Below are positions 15,101 through 23,614 of a stretch of DNA of 64,000 bases, piece after piece. This DNA comes from R-RK-3 sp031399085 (GTDB lineage: Bacteria; Pseudomonadota; Alphaproteobacteria; Rhizobiales; Rhodomicrobiaceae), in contig JANNOQ010000090.1 in the NCBI GenBank assembly GCA_031399085.1, forward strand, positions 62,001 to 126,000, in the 5' to 3' direction. The translations under genes and the position numbers were made by a program. The notes under the pieces were generated by a model. The model saw only the letters and a program-made list of their open reading frames with translations. It ran no database searches and was not told the origin of the DNA. Each line of letters begins with the position of its first letter. Position 1 is the first letter of the stretch.

Positions 15101-15931
15101 TCAAATCTGTTTGGTCGCCAACGGCCTTGTCCGCTCGATCAAAAGATCGTGCAGCACCGGCGCGGCGGCGACCAGACCATTGATGCGCGTATTCGGTTGA
15201 TTAAAGATCAAGTCCGCGCCAGTCGCGTCGGTCACCATGCCTCCTGCTTCGTGCACTAAAAGGGCCGGAGCCGCAAGGTCCCATTCGGATTTCCCGGTGA
15301 GCGACAGCGTGGCGTCCGCCCGTCCGGCGGCGATCAGGGCGAGACGGTAGGCGACGGAATTGAACCAGATATTTTCAGTCGGCGGCCAGGGGTCGGTCCA
15401 AATCTTATGTTTGAAGAAGCCTTTCGTCGCGATTATGCGGCTGCCGGCGATTTCCCGGCGCGCCGTAACGGAAATCGAAACGCCATTCAACGTCGCGCCG
15501 CCGCCGCGTCGCGCTGTAAACATTTCATCGGTGGCGGGGTTGAAAACCGCCGCGAGCACAGGCTGCCCATTCTCGACCAGCGCCGCCGCAATGGTCCATT
15601 CGGGCGTGCCCGCGAGAAAAGCGCGCGTGCCGTCGATCGGATCGACGATCCAAACGCGCGTCGCATCGAGGCGCTGCGGATTGTCGGTCGTTTCCTCCGA
15701 AAGCCAGCCATAGGAGGACCGCTCGCCGGTAAGCTGGTCGCGCAACATCTTGTCGACGGCCAGATCGGCCTCGCTGACAGGACTGTTGTCGGCCTTGCTG
15801 GTCCCGATGAGGCCCCGGCCGAAAAAGCTCAGCGCCAGCGCACCCGCCGCCCGCACTGTCCCGTTGAGCAGCGCTTCGTCCTCAGCCAGGCGGTGGTCCG
15901 TGCCGGCGCCCAAGCCGCTTGCTTCCTTCAC
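15101..15931 (-). CDS. cysQ: 3'(2'),5'-bisphosphate nucleotidase / inositol-phosphatase family
   Basis: 276-residue Mg-dependent phosphatase. Metal ligands are Glu80 in LSEETTD and Asp97, Asp100 and the following Gly-Thr in WIVDPIDGTRAF; the second signature is WDLAAPALLVHEAGG. CysQ removes the 3' phosphate from PAP or PAPS made in sulfate assimilation. Inositol monophosphatase (SuhB-like) is the main alternative, but the acidic DPIDGT context and synteny with DUF4170-waaA point to the CysQ-like branch. Cytoplasmic, perhaps membrane-associated. Confidence 0.85.
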   Translation of the reverse strand: MKEASGLGAGTDHRLAEDEALLNGTVRAAGALALSFFGRGLIGTSKADNSPVSEADLAVDKMLRDQLTGERSSYGWLSEETTDNPQRLDATRVWIVDPIDGTRAFLAGTPEWTIAAALVENGQPVLAAVFNPATDEMFTARRGGGATLNGVSISVTARREIAGSRIIATKGFFKHKIWTDPWPPTENIWFNSVAYRLALIAAGRADATLSLTGKSEWDLAAPALLVHEAGGMVTDATGADLIFNQPNTRINGLVAAAPVLHDLLIERTRPLATKQI

Positions 15932-15951
15932 GATGCGACGCGCTCCTTAGG

Positions 15952-16893
15952 TTAAACGGCCATATCGGCCAGAAGCGCCAGAAACACAAGCGCGCCAAAA
16001 TCCCGGTTCGAGCGGAAGCGGCGCAGGCAGTTGCCCGCATCGTCCACATCGAGCGTGGCGATCTGCCAGACCAAGTGCAGGCTGGCAAGCGTCAGCCCCA
16101 CATAGAACGGCCAGCCCGCGCCTGCGCCAAACCCGGCTAGGCCGAGCAGAAGAATGGTGAGGCCATAAAATAGCGTCAGCCAGGGTTTGGTGCGCGCCCC
16201 GAACTTCAGCGCCGTCGATTTCAGCCCGAGCAGCGCGTCGTCTTCCTTGTCCTGATGGGCGTAGATCGTGTCATAGCCAACGGTCCAAGCGATGGCTGCG
16301 GCGTACAGCAAGAATGCGGGCGGGTCGAGCCGGCCGAATGTCTCCGCCCATCCCATGAGCGCGCCCCAGGAAAAGGCGAGGCCGAGCACGATCTGCGGCC
16401 AGTAAGTGATGCGCTTCATGAACGGGTAGAGCGCGACGATGCCGAGCGAGGCCATGCCGACCGCAATGGCGAAGGCGTTGAACTGCAAAAGCACCGCAAG
16501 GCCGGTGAAGCAAAGCGCCACCATGAAGATCGCGGCGGCGGCGACGCTCACCTGCCCGCTTGGAATCGGCCGCGTTTGCGTGCGGGCGACCTGCGAATCA
16601 TAATGCCGGTCCGCAATATCATTGTAAACGCAGCCGGCGCCGCGCATGACAGTCGCGCCCACGGCGAAAAGCAAGAGGAGCCAAATGTCGGGCGTCGTAG
16701 TCCCCGATGCGATCCAGGCAAGCCCCGACGACCACCAGCAGGGCCAGAGCAGCAGCCAGGTGCCGATGGGCCGGTCGGCGCGCATGAGGCGCAGAAAGGG
16801 CTGCGAGAAAGCTGGTGCGTAACGGTCCACCCAATTGCCGGGCGGGGCGTCGCTTGCTTGCAGATTTCCGGTTCTGGCGTGCGGAGCTGACAT
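15952..16893 (-). CDS. ubiA: 4-hydroxybenzoate polyprenyltransferase
   Basis: 313-residue integral membrane prenyltransferase that attaches the polyprenyl tail to 4-hydroxybenzoate in ubiquinone synthesis. The two Asp-rich motifs are visible as NDIADRHYDSQVART and DTIYAHQDKEDD, among about eight membrane helices. The open frame extends to 17259, but that part is the antisense of rsmE; ATG at 16893 (MSAPHARTGN) is the family-like start. It lies 20 bases after the cysQ start on the same strand and is divergent from rsmE. Confidence 0.93.
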   Translation of the reverse strand: MSAPHARTGNLQASDAPPGNWVDRYAPAFSQPFLRLMRADRPIGTWLLLWPCWWSSGLAWIASGTTTPDIWLLLLFAVGATVMRGAGCVYNDIADRHYDSQVARTQTRPIPSGQVSVAAAAIFMVALCFTGLAVLLQFNAFAIAVGMASLGIVALYPFMKRITYWPQIVLGLAFSWGALMGWAETFGRLDPPAFLLYAAAIAWTVGYDTIYAHQDKEDDALLGLKSTALKFGARTKPWLTLFYGLTILLLGLAGFGAGAGWPFYVGLTLASLHLVWQIATLDVDDAGNCLRRFRSNRDFGALVFLALLADMAV

Positions 16894-16965
16894 AAAGCGC
16901 CTGAGTTGTGAAGCCAGCGGCAGTCTATCGCGAAGGAGCCTTGCGAGAAAGCCGCGCTGGCGTTT

Positions 16966-17745
16966 ATGTGCGCCAGCATGAGCAAGAAAGCAAATCCCGG
17001 CGCAAGCGGCGCGCAGCCGCACGCCTCCGTGCGCCTCTATGCCGACAGCCCTGTGGCGGCGGGCGCGGTGGTTGCATGCACCGCGCAGCAGGCCAATTAT
17101 CTCGGTAACGTCATGCGGCTTCGCGCCGGGCATTTCCTGCTCATCTTCAACGGGCGCGACGGCGAATGGTTGGCGGAGATCACAGCCATGAAGCGCAGCG
17201 ACTGTTCGCTGACCGCGCGCGAGCAGGTGAGGCCGCAATCCGGGGGGCCGGACATTCACTATCTCTTCGCGCCGCTAAAAAAAGCCCGGCTCGACTATAT
17301 GGTGCAAAAGGCGACGGAGATGGGCGCGGCCGTATTGCGCCCGGTCATGACCCGTCGCACGAACGCCGAGCGGGTCAATGTGGAACGGATGCGCGCCAAT
17401 GCCATCGAGGCGGCGGAGCAATGCGGGCTCCTGTGGATACCCGAAATACGGGAGCCGGAAAAGCTCGGCGCGGTGCTGAAGGACTGGCCGCCCCAGCGGG
17501 CGCTGATCTTCGCCGACGAAGCGGCGGCGATCGCCTCGCCGCTTGATGCGCTGAGCGCGATTCCCCAAGGACCTGCGGCGCTGCTTGTTGGGCCGGAAGG
17601 CGGATTCGATCAAGAAGAACGCGAGGCGCTGCTGCGATTGCCCTTCGTTCACCCGATTTCGCTCGGTCCGCGCGTGATGCGAGCAGACACGGCGGCGGTG
17701 GCGGGCCTCACGCTTCTCAACGCGGTGCTGGGCGATTGGCGCTGA
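16966..17745 (+). CDS. rsmE: 16S rRNA m3U1498 methyltransferase
   Basis: 259-residue SPOUT-class methyltransferase that methylates U1498 of 16S rRNA in the assembled 30S subunit. An N-terminal PUA-like domain (VRLYADSPVAAG, NYLGNVMRLRAG) precedes the knotted SAM domain (KATEMGAAVLRPV, LLVGPEGGFDQEE, PISLGPRVMRADTAAVAG). The start could be ATG 16966 or ATG 16978 (MSKK). The 3' end overlaps the convergent P1 peptidase gene by 29 bases. Confidence 0.95.
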   Translation: MCASMSKKANPGASGAQPHASVRLYADSPVAAGAVVACTAQQANYLGNVMRLRAGHFLLIFNGRDGEWLAEITAMKRSDCSLTAREQVRPQSGGPDIHYLFAPLKKARLDYMVQKATEMGAAVLRPVMTRRTNAERVNVERMRANAIEAAEQCGLLWIPEIREPEKLGAVLKDWPPQRALIFADEAAAIASPLDALSAIPQGPAALLVGPEGGFDQEEREALLRLPFVHPISLGPRVMRADTAAVAGLTLLNAVLGDWR

Positions 17746-18772
17746 AGGCGTCGGGAAATGCATCGCGATAGGCTGGCACGTCGGACGCACCGGGGATGCC
17801 GCCCGCCTCGTAGACGCCGCGCGCAATAGCCCTGGCAAGCGTGTTTGCCGCTAACGCCCCCAGCTCGGCGAGATCGAATGCCGGGTTCGGCAATATTCGC
17901 TCGCCGACCGAGAGCGCGAATACGATGTCGCCATCGAGCGGCGTATTCACCGGGAAAATGGCCCGCGCCATCCCGGTCTGCGCCATGATGGCGAGGCGCT
18001 TCAATTCGGCTTTGGTCAGCGCCGCGTTCGTCGCCACCACGGCGAGCGTGGTGTTTTGCGCAGGGCCAGCCTTCAGGAACGGCGTCTGCATTGCCGTGTC
18101 CAGGACGGGCGGTGAGCCGAGCCCGCCAAATTCGTTCCCCATTTCGAGCGGAGCCGCCCAGAAATGCGGTGTGTCGCCAACGGTGATGCTGCCCACAGCG
18201 TTGACGGCGGCGAGCGCGCCAATGGCAAGGCCGTCATCGCGGATCAGGGAGGCGCTGCCGAGACCTCCCATCATGCGCTGACCGGACTTGGCCCAAGCGA
18301 TCGTCGCTCCGTAACCGGCCCCCGCCGTCCCGAGCGCAAAATCCTCCGCTGCGCACGATGCCGCCTGATAGGCCATATCTCGATAGGGCGAGTGACGCCC
18401 CCAATCCTTATTGCCCCCATTCAGCAAATCGAACAGGATCGCCTGCGGCACGATTGGCACCCGCGCCGCACCGACAGCGAAGCCAACGCCCTGCTCGCGC
18501 AGATAGCTTTGCGCGCCTGTCGCTGCATCGAGGCCGAACGCTGAGCCGCCCGCGAACACCAGCGCGTGCAGTTCGCTGATAAGGCCAGCATCGGACATCG
18601 TCTCGGTTTCGCGCGTGCCCGGCCCGCCGCCGCGAATATCGGCCGCGCCGCGCGCTGGGGCGGACGGCACTATGATTGTGACGCCCGAGCGCAGAACGCC
18701 ATCGTCGCTTTGGCCGACGGCAAGGCCGGGCACGTCGGTAATCAGGTTTCTTGGTCCCGAACGCCAGCTCAT
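17717..18772 (-). CDS. P1 family (DmpA/S58) peptidase
   Basis: 351-residue protein of the DmpA/P1 family of self-processing N-terminal-nucleophile aminopeptidases. Features are ITDVPGLAVGQ near the start, GGPGTRETE, VFAGGSAFGLDAATG, GAGYGATIAW and VVATNAALTKAE, the last containing the expected processing region around residue 250. The annotated open frame could begin at 18820, but those extra codons are the antisense of the livK terminator hairpin; ATG at 18772 (MSWRSGPRN) is far more likely. No export signal. Substrate unknown; family members cleave D- or beta-amino-acid peptides. Confidence 0.85.
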   Translation of the reverse strand: MSWRSGPRNLITDVPGLAVGQSDDGVLRSGVTIIVPSAPARGAADIRGGGPGTRETETMSDAGLISELHALVFAGGSAFGLDAATGAQSYLREQGVGFAVGAARVPIVPQAILFDLLNGGNKDWGRHSPYRDMAYQAASCAAEDFALGTAGAGYGATIAWAKSGQRMMGGLGSASLIRDDGLAIGALAAVNAVGSITVGDTPHFWAAPLEMGNEFGGLGSPPVLDTAMQTPFLKAGPAQNTTLAVVATNAALTKAELKRLAIMAQTGMARAIFPVNTPLDGDIVFALSVGERILPNPAFDLAELGALAANTLARAIARGVYEAGGIPGASDVPAYRDAFPDAFSANRPAPR

Positions 18773-18787
18773 CTTGCCCTCCAGCGC

Positions 18788-18816
18788 AAAAAAGAAGCCC
18801 GCACGCGGCGGGCTTC
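18788..18816 (-). terminator. Intrinsic terminator of livK
   Basis: On the minus strand, GAAGCCCGC and GCGGGCTTC form a perfect 9-bp stem with a 5-base loop, followed by six T residues. It begins 23 bases after the livK stop and ends the liv operon. It overlaps nothing if the P1 peptidase starts at 18772. Confidence 0.9.
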
Positions 18817-18839
18817 TCACTTAAATCAGGCTCGCAATC

Positions 18840-19937
18840 TTACATCTGGTCGTAATTGCCGTCCTTCCAGAGGTACATTGCATAGGGCGGCAGGTTCGGG
18901 TCGCCCTTGGCGTCGAATTTGAACTTGCCGATCGCGGTGTTGAACTCGGTGCCGTTCATGGCCGCGATCACTTTTGCGATGTCCATCGAACCCGCCTTCT
19001 CCACGGCTTGTTTCCAAGTCTGGAACGCGGCGTAGGTATAGAGCACATAGCCTTCCGGCTCGATGCCCTTGGCGCGGAATGCCTTGACGAGATCGGCGGC
19101 GGCGGGGTTCTTGCGCGGGTCGGGCGAGAAGGTCATCAGGGTGCCTTCGCCGTCCTTACCGGTGATCTGCCAATATTCGGCGGTCACCAGCGCGTCACCG
19201 CCCATCAGCACGGACTTCATCCCCTGCGAGCGAAGCTGGCGGACTATCAGGCCAGCCTCGGTGTGATAGCCGCCGAGATAGACTAAATCGACGTTGGCCT
19301 GCTTCAGCTTGGTGACGAGCGCGGTGTAGTCCTTCTCACCGGCGGTGATGGCTTCGTAAAGCGCCTCTTCCTTACCGGCAGCATTCATGGCCTTCTTGGT
19401 CTCGTCGGCCAGACCTTTGCCATAGGCGCTCTTGTCGTGGACGATGGCGACAACCTTGTCCTTATAATTCTTGGCGATATAGCCGCCGGCGACGCTGCCC
19501 TGCTGGTCGTCACGGCCGCAGACACGGAAAACGTTCGGGCCGCGGCGTTCGTCGGTCAGCTTTGGATTGGTCGAGGCGGGCGAGATCTGAAGCATGCCGG
19601 ACTCGGCATAGACTTCGGAGGCGGGGATCGAGGAGCCGGAGCAGAAATGGCCGGCAACGAACGGGATTTTCGTGCTCGCCAGCTTCTCGGCCACGGACCG
19701 GGCTTGTTTGGGATCGCAGGCGTCGTCGCCGACTTCCAGCTTCAGCTTCTTGCCCATCACGCCGCCGGCTGCATTGAGGTCCGCAACCGCCGCCTCGGCG
19801 CCTGCCTTGAACTGCGCGCCGAAGGTCGCGTAGCTGCCGGTCATCGGTCCCGCCACGCCCACGGTCACATCCTGCGCAAGGGCCGGGGCTGAAAACCCGA
19901 GGCCCATAATTGCGGCAGCTATTAAGTATTTTCTCAT
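18840..19937 (-). CDS. livK: Branched-chain amino acid ABC transporter, substrate-binding protein
   Basis: 365-residue periplasmic binding protein. A Sec signal peptide (MRKYLIAAAIMGLGFSAPALA) precedes the mature QDVTVGVAGPMTGSYATFG. The Leu/Ile/Val-binding fold is shown by GHFCSGSSIPASEVYAESG and SPASTNPKLTD. It is the last gene of the minus-strand liv cluster, separated by 95 bases from the small membrane protein and possibly given its own promoter. It ends in a strong terminator. Family members also bind other amino acids or amides, so exact ligand is not certain. Confidence 0.93.
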   Translation of the reverse strand: MRKYLIAAAIMGLGFSAPALAQDVTVGVAGPMTGSYATFGAQFKAGAEAAVADLNAAGGVMGKKLKLEVGDDACDPKQARSVAEKLASTKIPFVAGHFCSGSSIPASEVYAESGMLQISPASTNPKLTDERRGPNVFRVCGRDDQQGSVAGGYIAKNYKDKVVAIVHDKSAYGKGLADETKKAMNAAGKEEALYEAITAGEKDYTALVTKLKQANVDLVYLGGYHTEAGLIVRQLRSQGMKSVLMGGDALVTAEYWQITGKDGEGTLMTFSPDPRKNPAAADLVKAFRAKGIEPEGYVLYTYAAFQTWKQAVEKAGSMDIAKVIAAMNGTEFNTAIGKFKFDAKGDPNLPPYAMYLWKDGNYDQM

Positions 19938-20032
19938 GAGCTCTTCCCTTTAGTTGCCTTCTCTACTTCGAAATTCGTGCAATTCGGCAGGCTGAGTAGT
20001 TTGCCACTAATTGGGCGACACAAAGGCGCGCG

Positions 20033-20404
20033 CTAGCGTTTTTTCCAGCTTATGGGGCTCGTCCGTACATAGATCCAGCCATATTGCCTGGTCATCTGCC
20101 GGGCGCGCTCAAGCCGGTAACCGAGAGCGGCCGCCGCGATCAAGATGAGAGTGTCGACAGCATAATAATACGGCGAAAGCAGCGACCCTTGCAGCGCCCG
20201 CCAGCTCGCATAGGTCGCGTCGAGGAACAGGCCCCAATGCAGAAAGCGCACGGCAAGGCCCAGGATCAGCATATAGAACACAACCCGGCCGAAGGACTTC
20301 CAAGACCGCGCGAGCGCGCGTCCGGTCATAAAAGCAGCGCCGCCGCCGAGGATAATCGTGACGATAAAAAATGCGGCGTAGGATTTCTCGACCAGCAGGT
20401 TCAT
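20033..20404 (-). CDS. Small membrane protein of the liv cluster (DUF6867-like)
   Basis: 123-residue protein with three or four hydrophobic helices (AAFFIVTIILGGGAAFMTG, VVFYMLILGLAVRFLHWGL, VDTLILIAAAALGYRL) and a basic C-terminus. It lies 17 bases after livF and before livK on the same strand. Similar small proteins are found in the same place in other Hyphomicrobiales; I associate them with DUF6867, but this is from memory. A role in transporter assembly or regulation is inference only. Confidence 0.7.
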   Translation of the reverse strand: MNLLVEKSYAAFFIVTIILGGGAAFMTGRALARSWKSFGRVVFYMLILGLAVRFLHWGLFLDATYASWRALQGSLLSPYYYAVDTLILIAAAALGYRLERARQMTRQYGWIYVRTSPISWKKR

Positions 20405-20421
20405 AGCACCGCCATCCAGGG

Positions 20422-21144
20422 CTAACGGCCCCCTTCAAGATAGGCCGCCTTGATCTCATCGCGCGCCAGCAGCTCGCGTCCGGTGCCCGAAAGCGTGATC
20501 CGACCATTGACCATAACATAGCCTCGATGGGCTAGCTTCAACGCGTGATAAGCGTTCTGCTCAACAAGGAAGACAGTCAACCCCTGATTGGCGTTGAGAT
20601 CGCGGATCACGTGGAAAATCTGTTGTACGATCAGCGGTGCGAGGCCAAGCGAGGGCTCGTCGAGCAGCAGCAGGCGCGGCCAGCTCATCAGCGCACGGCT
20701 GATGGCCAGCATCTGCTGCTCGCCGCCCGACAGGGTTCCGCCGCGCTGGGTCCGCCGCTGCGAGAGGACCGGGAACAGCGCAAAGACCATGTCCAAGGCT
20801 TCGGGGAACTTGCTCTCCGGCGCGAGCAGGGCGCCCATTTGCAGATTTTCCAGCACCGTCATGCGCGGGAAGATCCGGCGGCCCTCCGGCGCGAGCGCGA
20901 TGGACAGCTTGACGATCTCATGGGTTGGCATCCGGGTGATGTCGGTGCCATCGAACACGATCTGGCCGTTGCGCGCCTGCGGCTTGCCGCAGACGGTCAT
21001 CATCAACGTGGTTTTGCCCGCGCCATTCGCGCCGATCAGCGTCACGATCTCGCCCGGCGCGACGTGAAGATCGACCGAGCGGAGCGCCTGAATGTTGCCG
21101 TAAAAGGCATCGACGCCACGAACGCTGAGCAGCGGCGCGCTCAT
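20422..21144 (-). CDS. livF: Branched-chain amino acid ABC transporter, ATPase LivF
   Basis: 240-residue ATP-binding subunit. Walker A is GANGAGKTT, the ABC signature LSGGEQQMLAISRAL, and Walker B LLLLDEPSLGLAP; the usual His switch region (FLVEQNA) follows. Its start overlaps the livG stop by four bases (ATGA), indicating coupled translation. It forms the ATPase heterodimer with LivG under the LivH/LivM permeases. Confidence 0.95.
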   Translation of the reverse strand: MSAPLLSVRGVDAFYGNIQALRSVDLHVAPGEIVTLIGANGAGKTTLMMTVCGKPQARNGQIVFDGTDITRMPTHEIVKLSIALAPEGRRIFPRMTVLENLQMGALLAPESKFPEALDMVFALFPVLSQRRTQRGGTLSGGEQQMLAISRALMSWPRLLLLDEPSLGLAPLIVQQIFHVIRDLNANQGLTVFLVEQNAYHALKLAHRGYVMVNGRITLSGTGRELLARDEIKAAYLEGGR

Positions 21145-21986
21145 TTGCCAACCTCCGCCTCGACCAGCTCGACCTCATCCTCGGCAACGCCGAGATAGGC
21201 GGCGATCACCGCCGGATCGTTGCGGATGGATTCAGGTGAACCGTCGGCGATTTTGCGGCCATAGTCGAGCACGACGATGTGATCGGAGATGCCCATTACC
21301 ACGCCCATGTCGTGCTCGATAAGCAGGATGGCGATTTGGTGCTCGTCCCTGATCCAGCGCAAGGTCGCATTGAGTTCGGCGGATTCTCGGGGGTTGAGGC
21401 CCGCGGCGGGTTCATCGAGGCAGAGCAGCACCGGGCGAGTGCACATGGCGCGGGCGATTTCGAGCCGGCGCTGGCCACCATAGGGCAGATCGCCGGCGGC
21501 GTCGTCGGCGCGGTCGATGAGATCGAGTTTTTCCAGCCAGTAGCTGGCAAAGTCGATGGCTTCGGCTTCAGCCTTTTTATAGCGGCCGAGGCCGAGCAGT
21601 CCAGCGAGCGAGAAGAACGACGCCTTGTTCAAGATTTGGTGCTGCGCAACCATCAGATTTTCCAAGACGGTCATGCCGCTGAACAGCCGGATGTTTTGAA
21701 ATGTGCGGGCGACGCCGGCGCGCACGCCGATCTGATGGTCCTCCATCCGCTCGAGCAGGAATGGCTCGGCATGAGCGGGATGGCGAAGCAGGATCATGCC
21801 TTCGGTCGGTTTGTAGAAGCCGGTTATGCAGTTGAAAACTGTGGTTTTGCCCGCGCCGTTCGGGCCAATGATAGCGGTGATTTCGCCGCGCTTGGCGGAA
21901 AAGGAAAGGTCGCCAACCGCGACGAGGCCGCCAAAGCGCATCGTCAGATGCTCGACCTGTAATATCGGTGCGCCCGGCTCGCTCAT
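21141..21986 (-). CDS. livG: Branched-chain amino acid ABC transporter, ATPase LivG
   Basis: 281-residue ATP-binding subunit, longer than LivF as is usual for LivG. Walker A GPNGAGKTT, signature LPYGGQRRLEIARAM, Walker B LLCLDEPAAGLNP and the LivG-type C-terminal extension are present. Four-base overlaps at both ends with livM and livF show a tightly coupled operon. Confidence 0.95.
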   Translation of the reverse strand: MSEPGAPILQVEHLTMRFGGLVAVGDLSFSAKRGEITAIIGPNGAGKTTVFNCITGFYKPTEGMILLRHPAHAEPFLLERMEDHQIGVRAGVARTFQNIRLFSGMTVLENLMVAQHQILNKASFFSLAGLLGLGRYKKAEAEAIDFASYWLEKLDLIDRADDAAGDLPYGGQRRLEIARAMCTRPVLLCLDEPAAGLNPRESAELNATLRWIRDEHQIAILLIEHDMGVVMGISDHIVVLDYGRKIADGSPESIRNDPAVIAAYLGVAEDEVELVEAEVGK

Positions 21987-23614
21987 CCGGCGCCTTCCTT
22001 GACCAGCGAGCCGGAAATGATTTTGCGCTCCCTCAGCACCACGGTCGGCGAGCGCGAACCGACAAGTCCTCTCGGCTTCCAGACCATGATCGCGACCATC
22101 GCGCCGCCGAAAATCAGCATGCGGAATTCCTCCAAATCACGAAACAATTCGGAACTGCCGATCAGCACCACCGCCGCGATCGCCACGCCGATCTGGCTGC
22201 CCAGCCCGCCGAGCACGACGATGGCGAGAATGAGCGCGGATTCCTGAAAGGTGAAGGATTCAGGGCTGATGAAGCCTTGCCGCATGGCAAAGAATGACCC
22301 GGCAAAGCCGCCGAACATGGCGCCAATCGCAAAGGCCGTAAGCTTTGTGGTCACGGTGTTGATGCCGAGCGAGCGGCAGGCGATTTCATCCTCGCGCAGC
22401 GCTTCCCAGGCGCGCCCGATCGGTAGGCGGCGCAGCCTTTGCGAGACGAAATTCACCGAAAGCGCCAGGACCAGGATCACGTAGTAAAGAAAGATGATCC
22501 GGTAAACGGCATCATATTCCAGCCCGAAAAAGCCGTGGAACGTGTTTTCTGTGCCATAGCGTTCGAAACTCAAGCCGAAAAAGGTGAGTTTCGGAATGCG
22601 GGAAATGCCGTTCGGCCCGTTGGTGAGCGTGTACCAATTCAGCAGCACGACCCGAACGATCTCGCCGAATGCGAGTGTTACAATGGCGAGGTAGTCCCCC
22701 CTGAGGCGGAGTACCGGAAAGCCAAGAAGGATGCCCCAAAACGCGGCGAACAGACCGGCGAGCGGCAAGCAGACCCAGAACGACCAGCCGAGTTCGGTTG
22801 CGATCAGCGCGTAGGAATAAGCGCCTACCGCATAGAAGGCGACATAGCCGAGATCGAGCAGTCCGGCGAGGCCGACGACGACGTTCAGCCCCCAGCCGAG
22901 CATGATGTAGGTCAGGATCTGGATCGCGGTATCGAGCGCGTAGCGCTGCTGCGGACCAGCCACGAGAACCGGCAGGATCACCGCGATGACGAGGAGGGCT
23001 GGCGCGAATTGCTGCCCAAACTCAGATATAGTCGAAGGTCTGGAGGCGGCTGTGCGCGTGGGCGTCGCCGCCTTGCCCGATGCGGTCCCGCGCAGCAGCC
23101 TCCGCACGACCATGATGATTCCCATCGTGCTTAGGACGACGAACACCGTCAGAAACAACAAGCCGCTCAGGGAGATGAAAATGCGCGCGCGGGATTGCCA
23201 GTCAGGATCGGCGAATAGCCCGGAGGTGCCCGCCGCGACGGCATCGCGCGATCCGGGGATCAGGAAATAGATCGCGCCGACAAGATAGGCCACGATGATG
23301 AGCGCGAAAACAACGGTGCCGCGCTTGCCCTTGGGTAGAATGCGGTTCAGCGTTTCCCGGCCAAAGCCGCGCCAGACGAACAGGTCGAACAGCAGCCGCA
23401 CGACGCCGATGCTCGCGGCCAGCGCAAACGCCGCGCCCAACCGGTAAATCAGTTCAAGCCCGCCTTGCGCGTTTTCCGTCTTGATGCCGACGATGGCGAT
23501 GAAAAGGATGAGAGCGATGAACGCCGCGATGCCGGCTTCCTTGATGGCCTCCGCCACATCCGGGAGCTGCGTTTTGGCCTCAGCGGCGTCGAGCAACCGT
23601 TCGGCCATCCTCAA
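21983..23614 (-). CDS. livM: Branched-chain amino acid ABC transporter, permease LivM (long form)
   Basis: 543-residue permease. The conserved LivM core starts near residue 210 (PQQRYALDTAIQILTYIMLG) and shows GLAGLLDLGYVAFYAVGAY and the EAA-like cytoplasmic loop around GRAWEALREDEIACRSLGI. About 200 residues of extra N-terminal sequence hold three or four further hydrophobic segments and a linker, making it longer than the E. coli protein (425). Such extended LivM forms occur in alphaproteobacteria. The start overlaps livH by four bases. Confidence 0.92.
   Translation of the reverse strand: MRMAERLLDAAEAKTQLPDVAEAIKEAGIAAFIALILFIAIVGIKTENAQGGLELIYRLGAAFALAASIGVVRLLFDLFVWRGFGRETLNRILPKGKRGTVVFALIIVAYLVGAIYFLIPGSRDAVAAGTSGLFADPDWQSRARIFISLSGLLFLTVFVVLSTMGIIMVVRRLLRGTASGKAATPTRTAASRPSTISEFGQQFAPALLVIAVILPVLVAGPQQRYALDTAIQILTYIMLGWGLNVVVGLAGLLDLGYVAFYAVGAYSYALIATELGWSFWVCLPLAGLFAAFWGILLGFPVLRLRGDYLAIVTLAFGEIVRVVLLNWYTLTNGPNGISRIPKLTFFGLSFERYGTENTFHGFFGLEYDAVYRIIFLYYVILVLALSVNFVSQRLRRLPIGRAWEALREDEIACRSLGINTVTTKLTAFAIGAMFGGFAGSFFAMRQGFISPESFTFQESALILAIVVLGGLGSQIGVAIAAVVLIGSSELFRDLEEFRMLIFGGAMVAIMVWKPRGLVGSRSPTVVLRERKIISGSLVKEGAG

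Noticed and set aside
16894..17259. 122-residue N-terminal extension of UbiA
   Set aside because: Antisense of rsmE, with no prenyltransferase features; the family start is ATG 16893.
18773..18820. Longer N-terminus of the P1 peptidase
   Set aside because: Those codons are the antisense of the livK terminator hairpin; ATG 18772 gives a family-like start.
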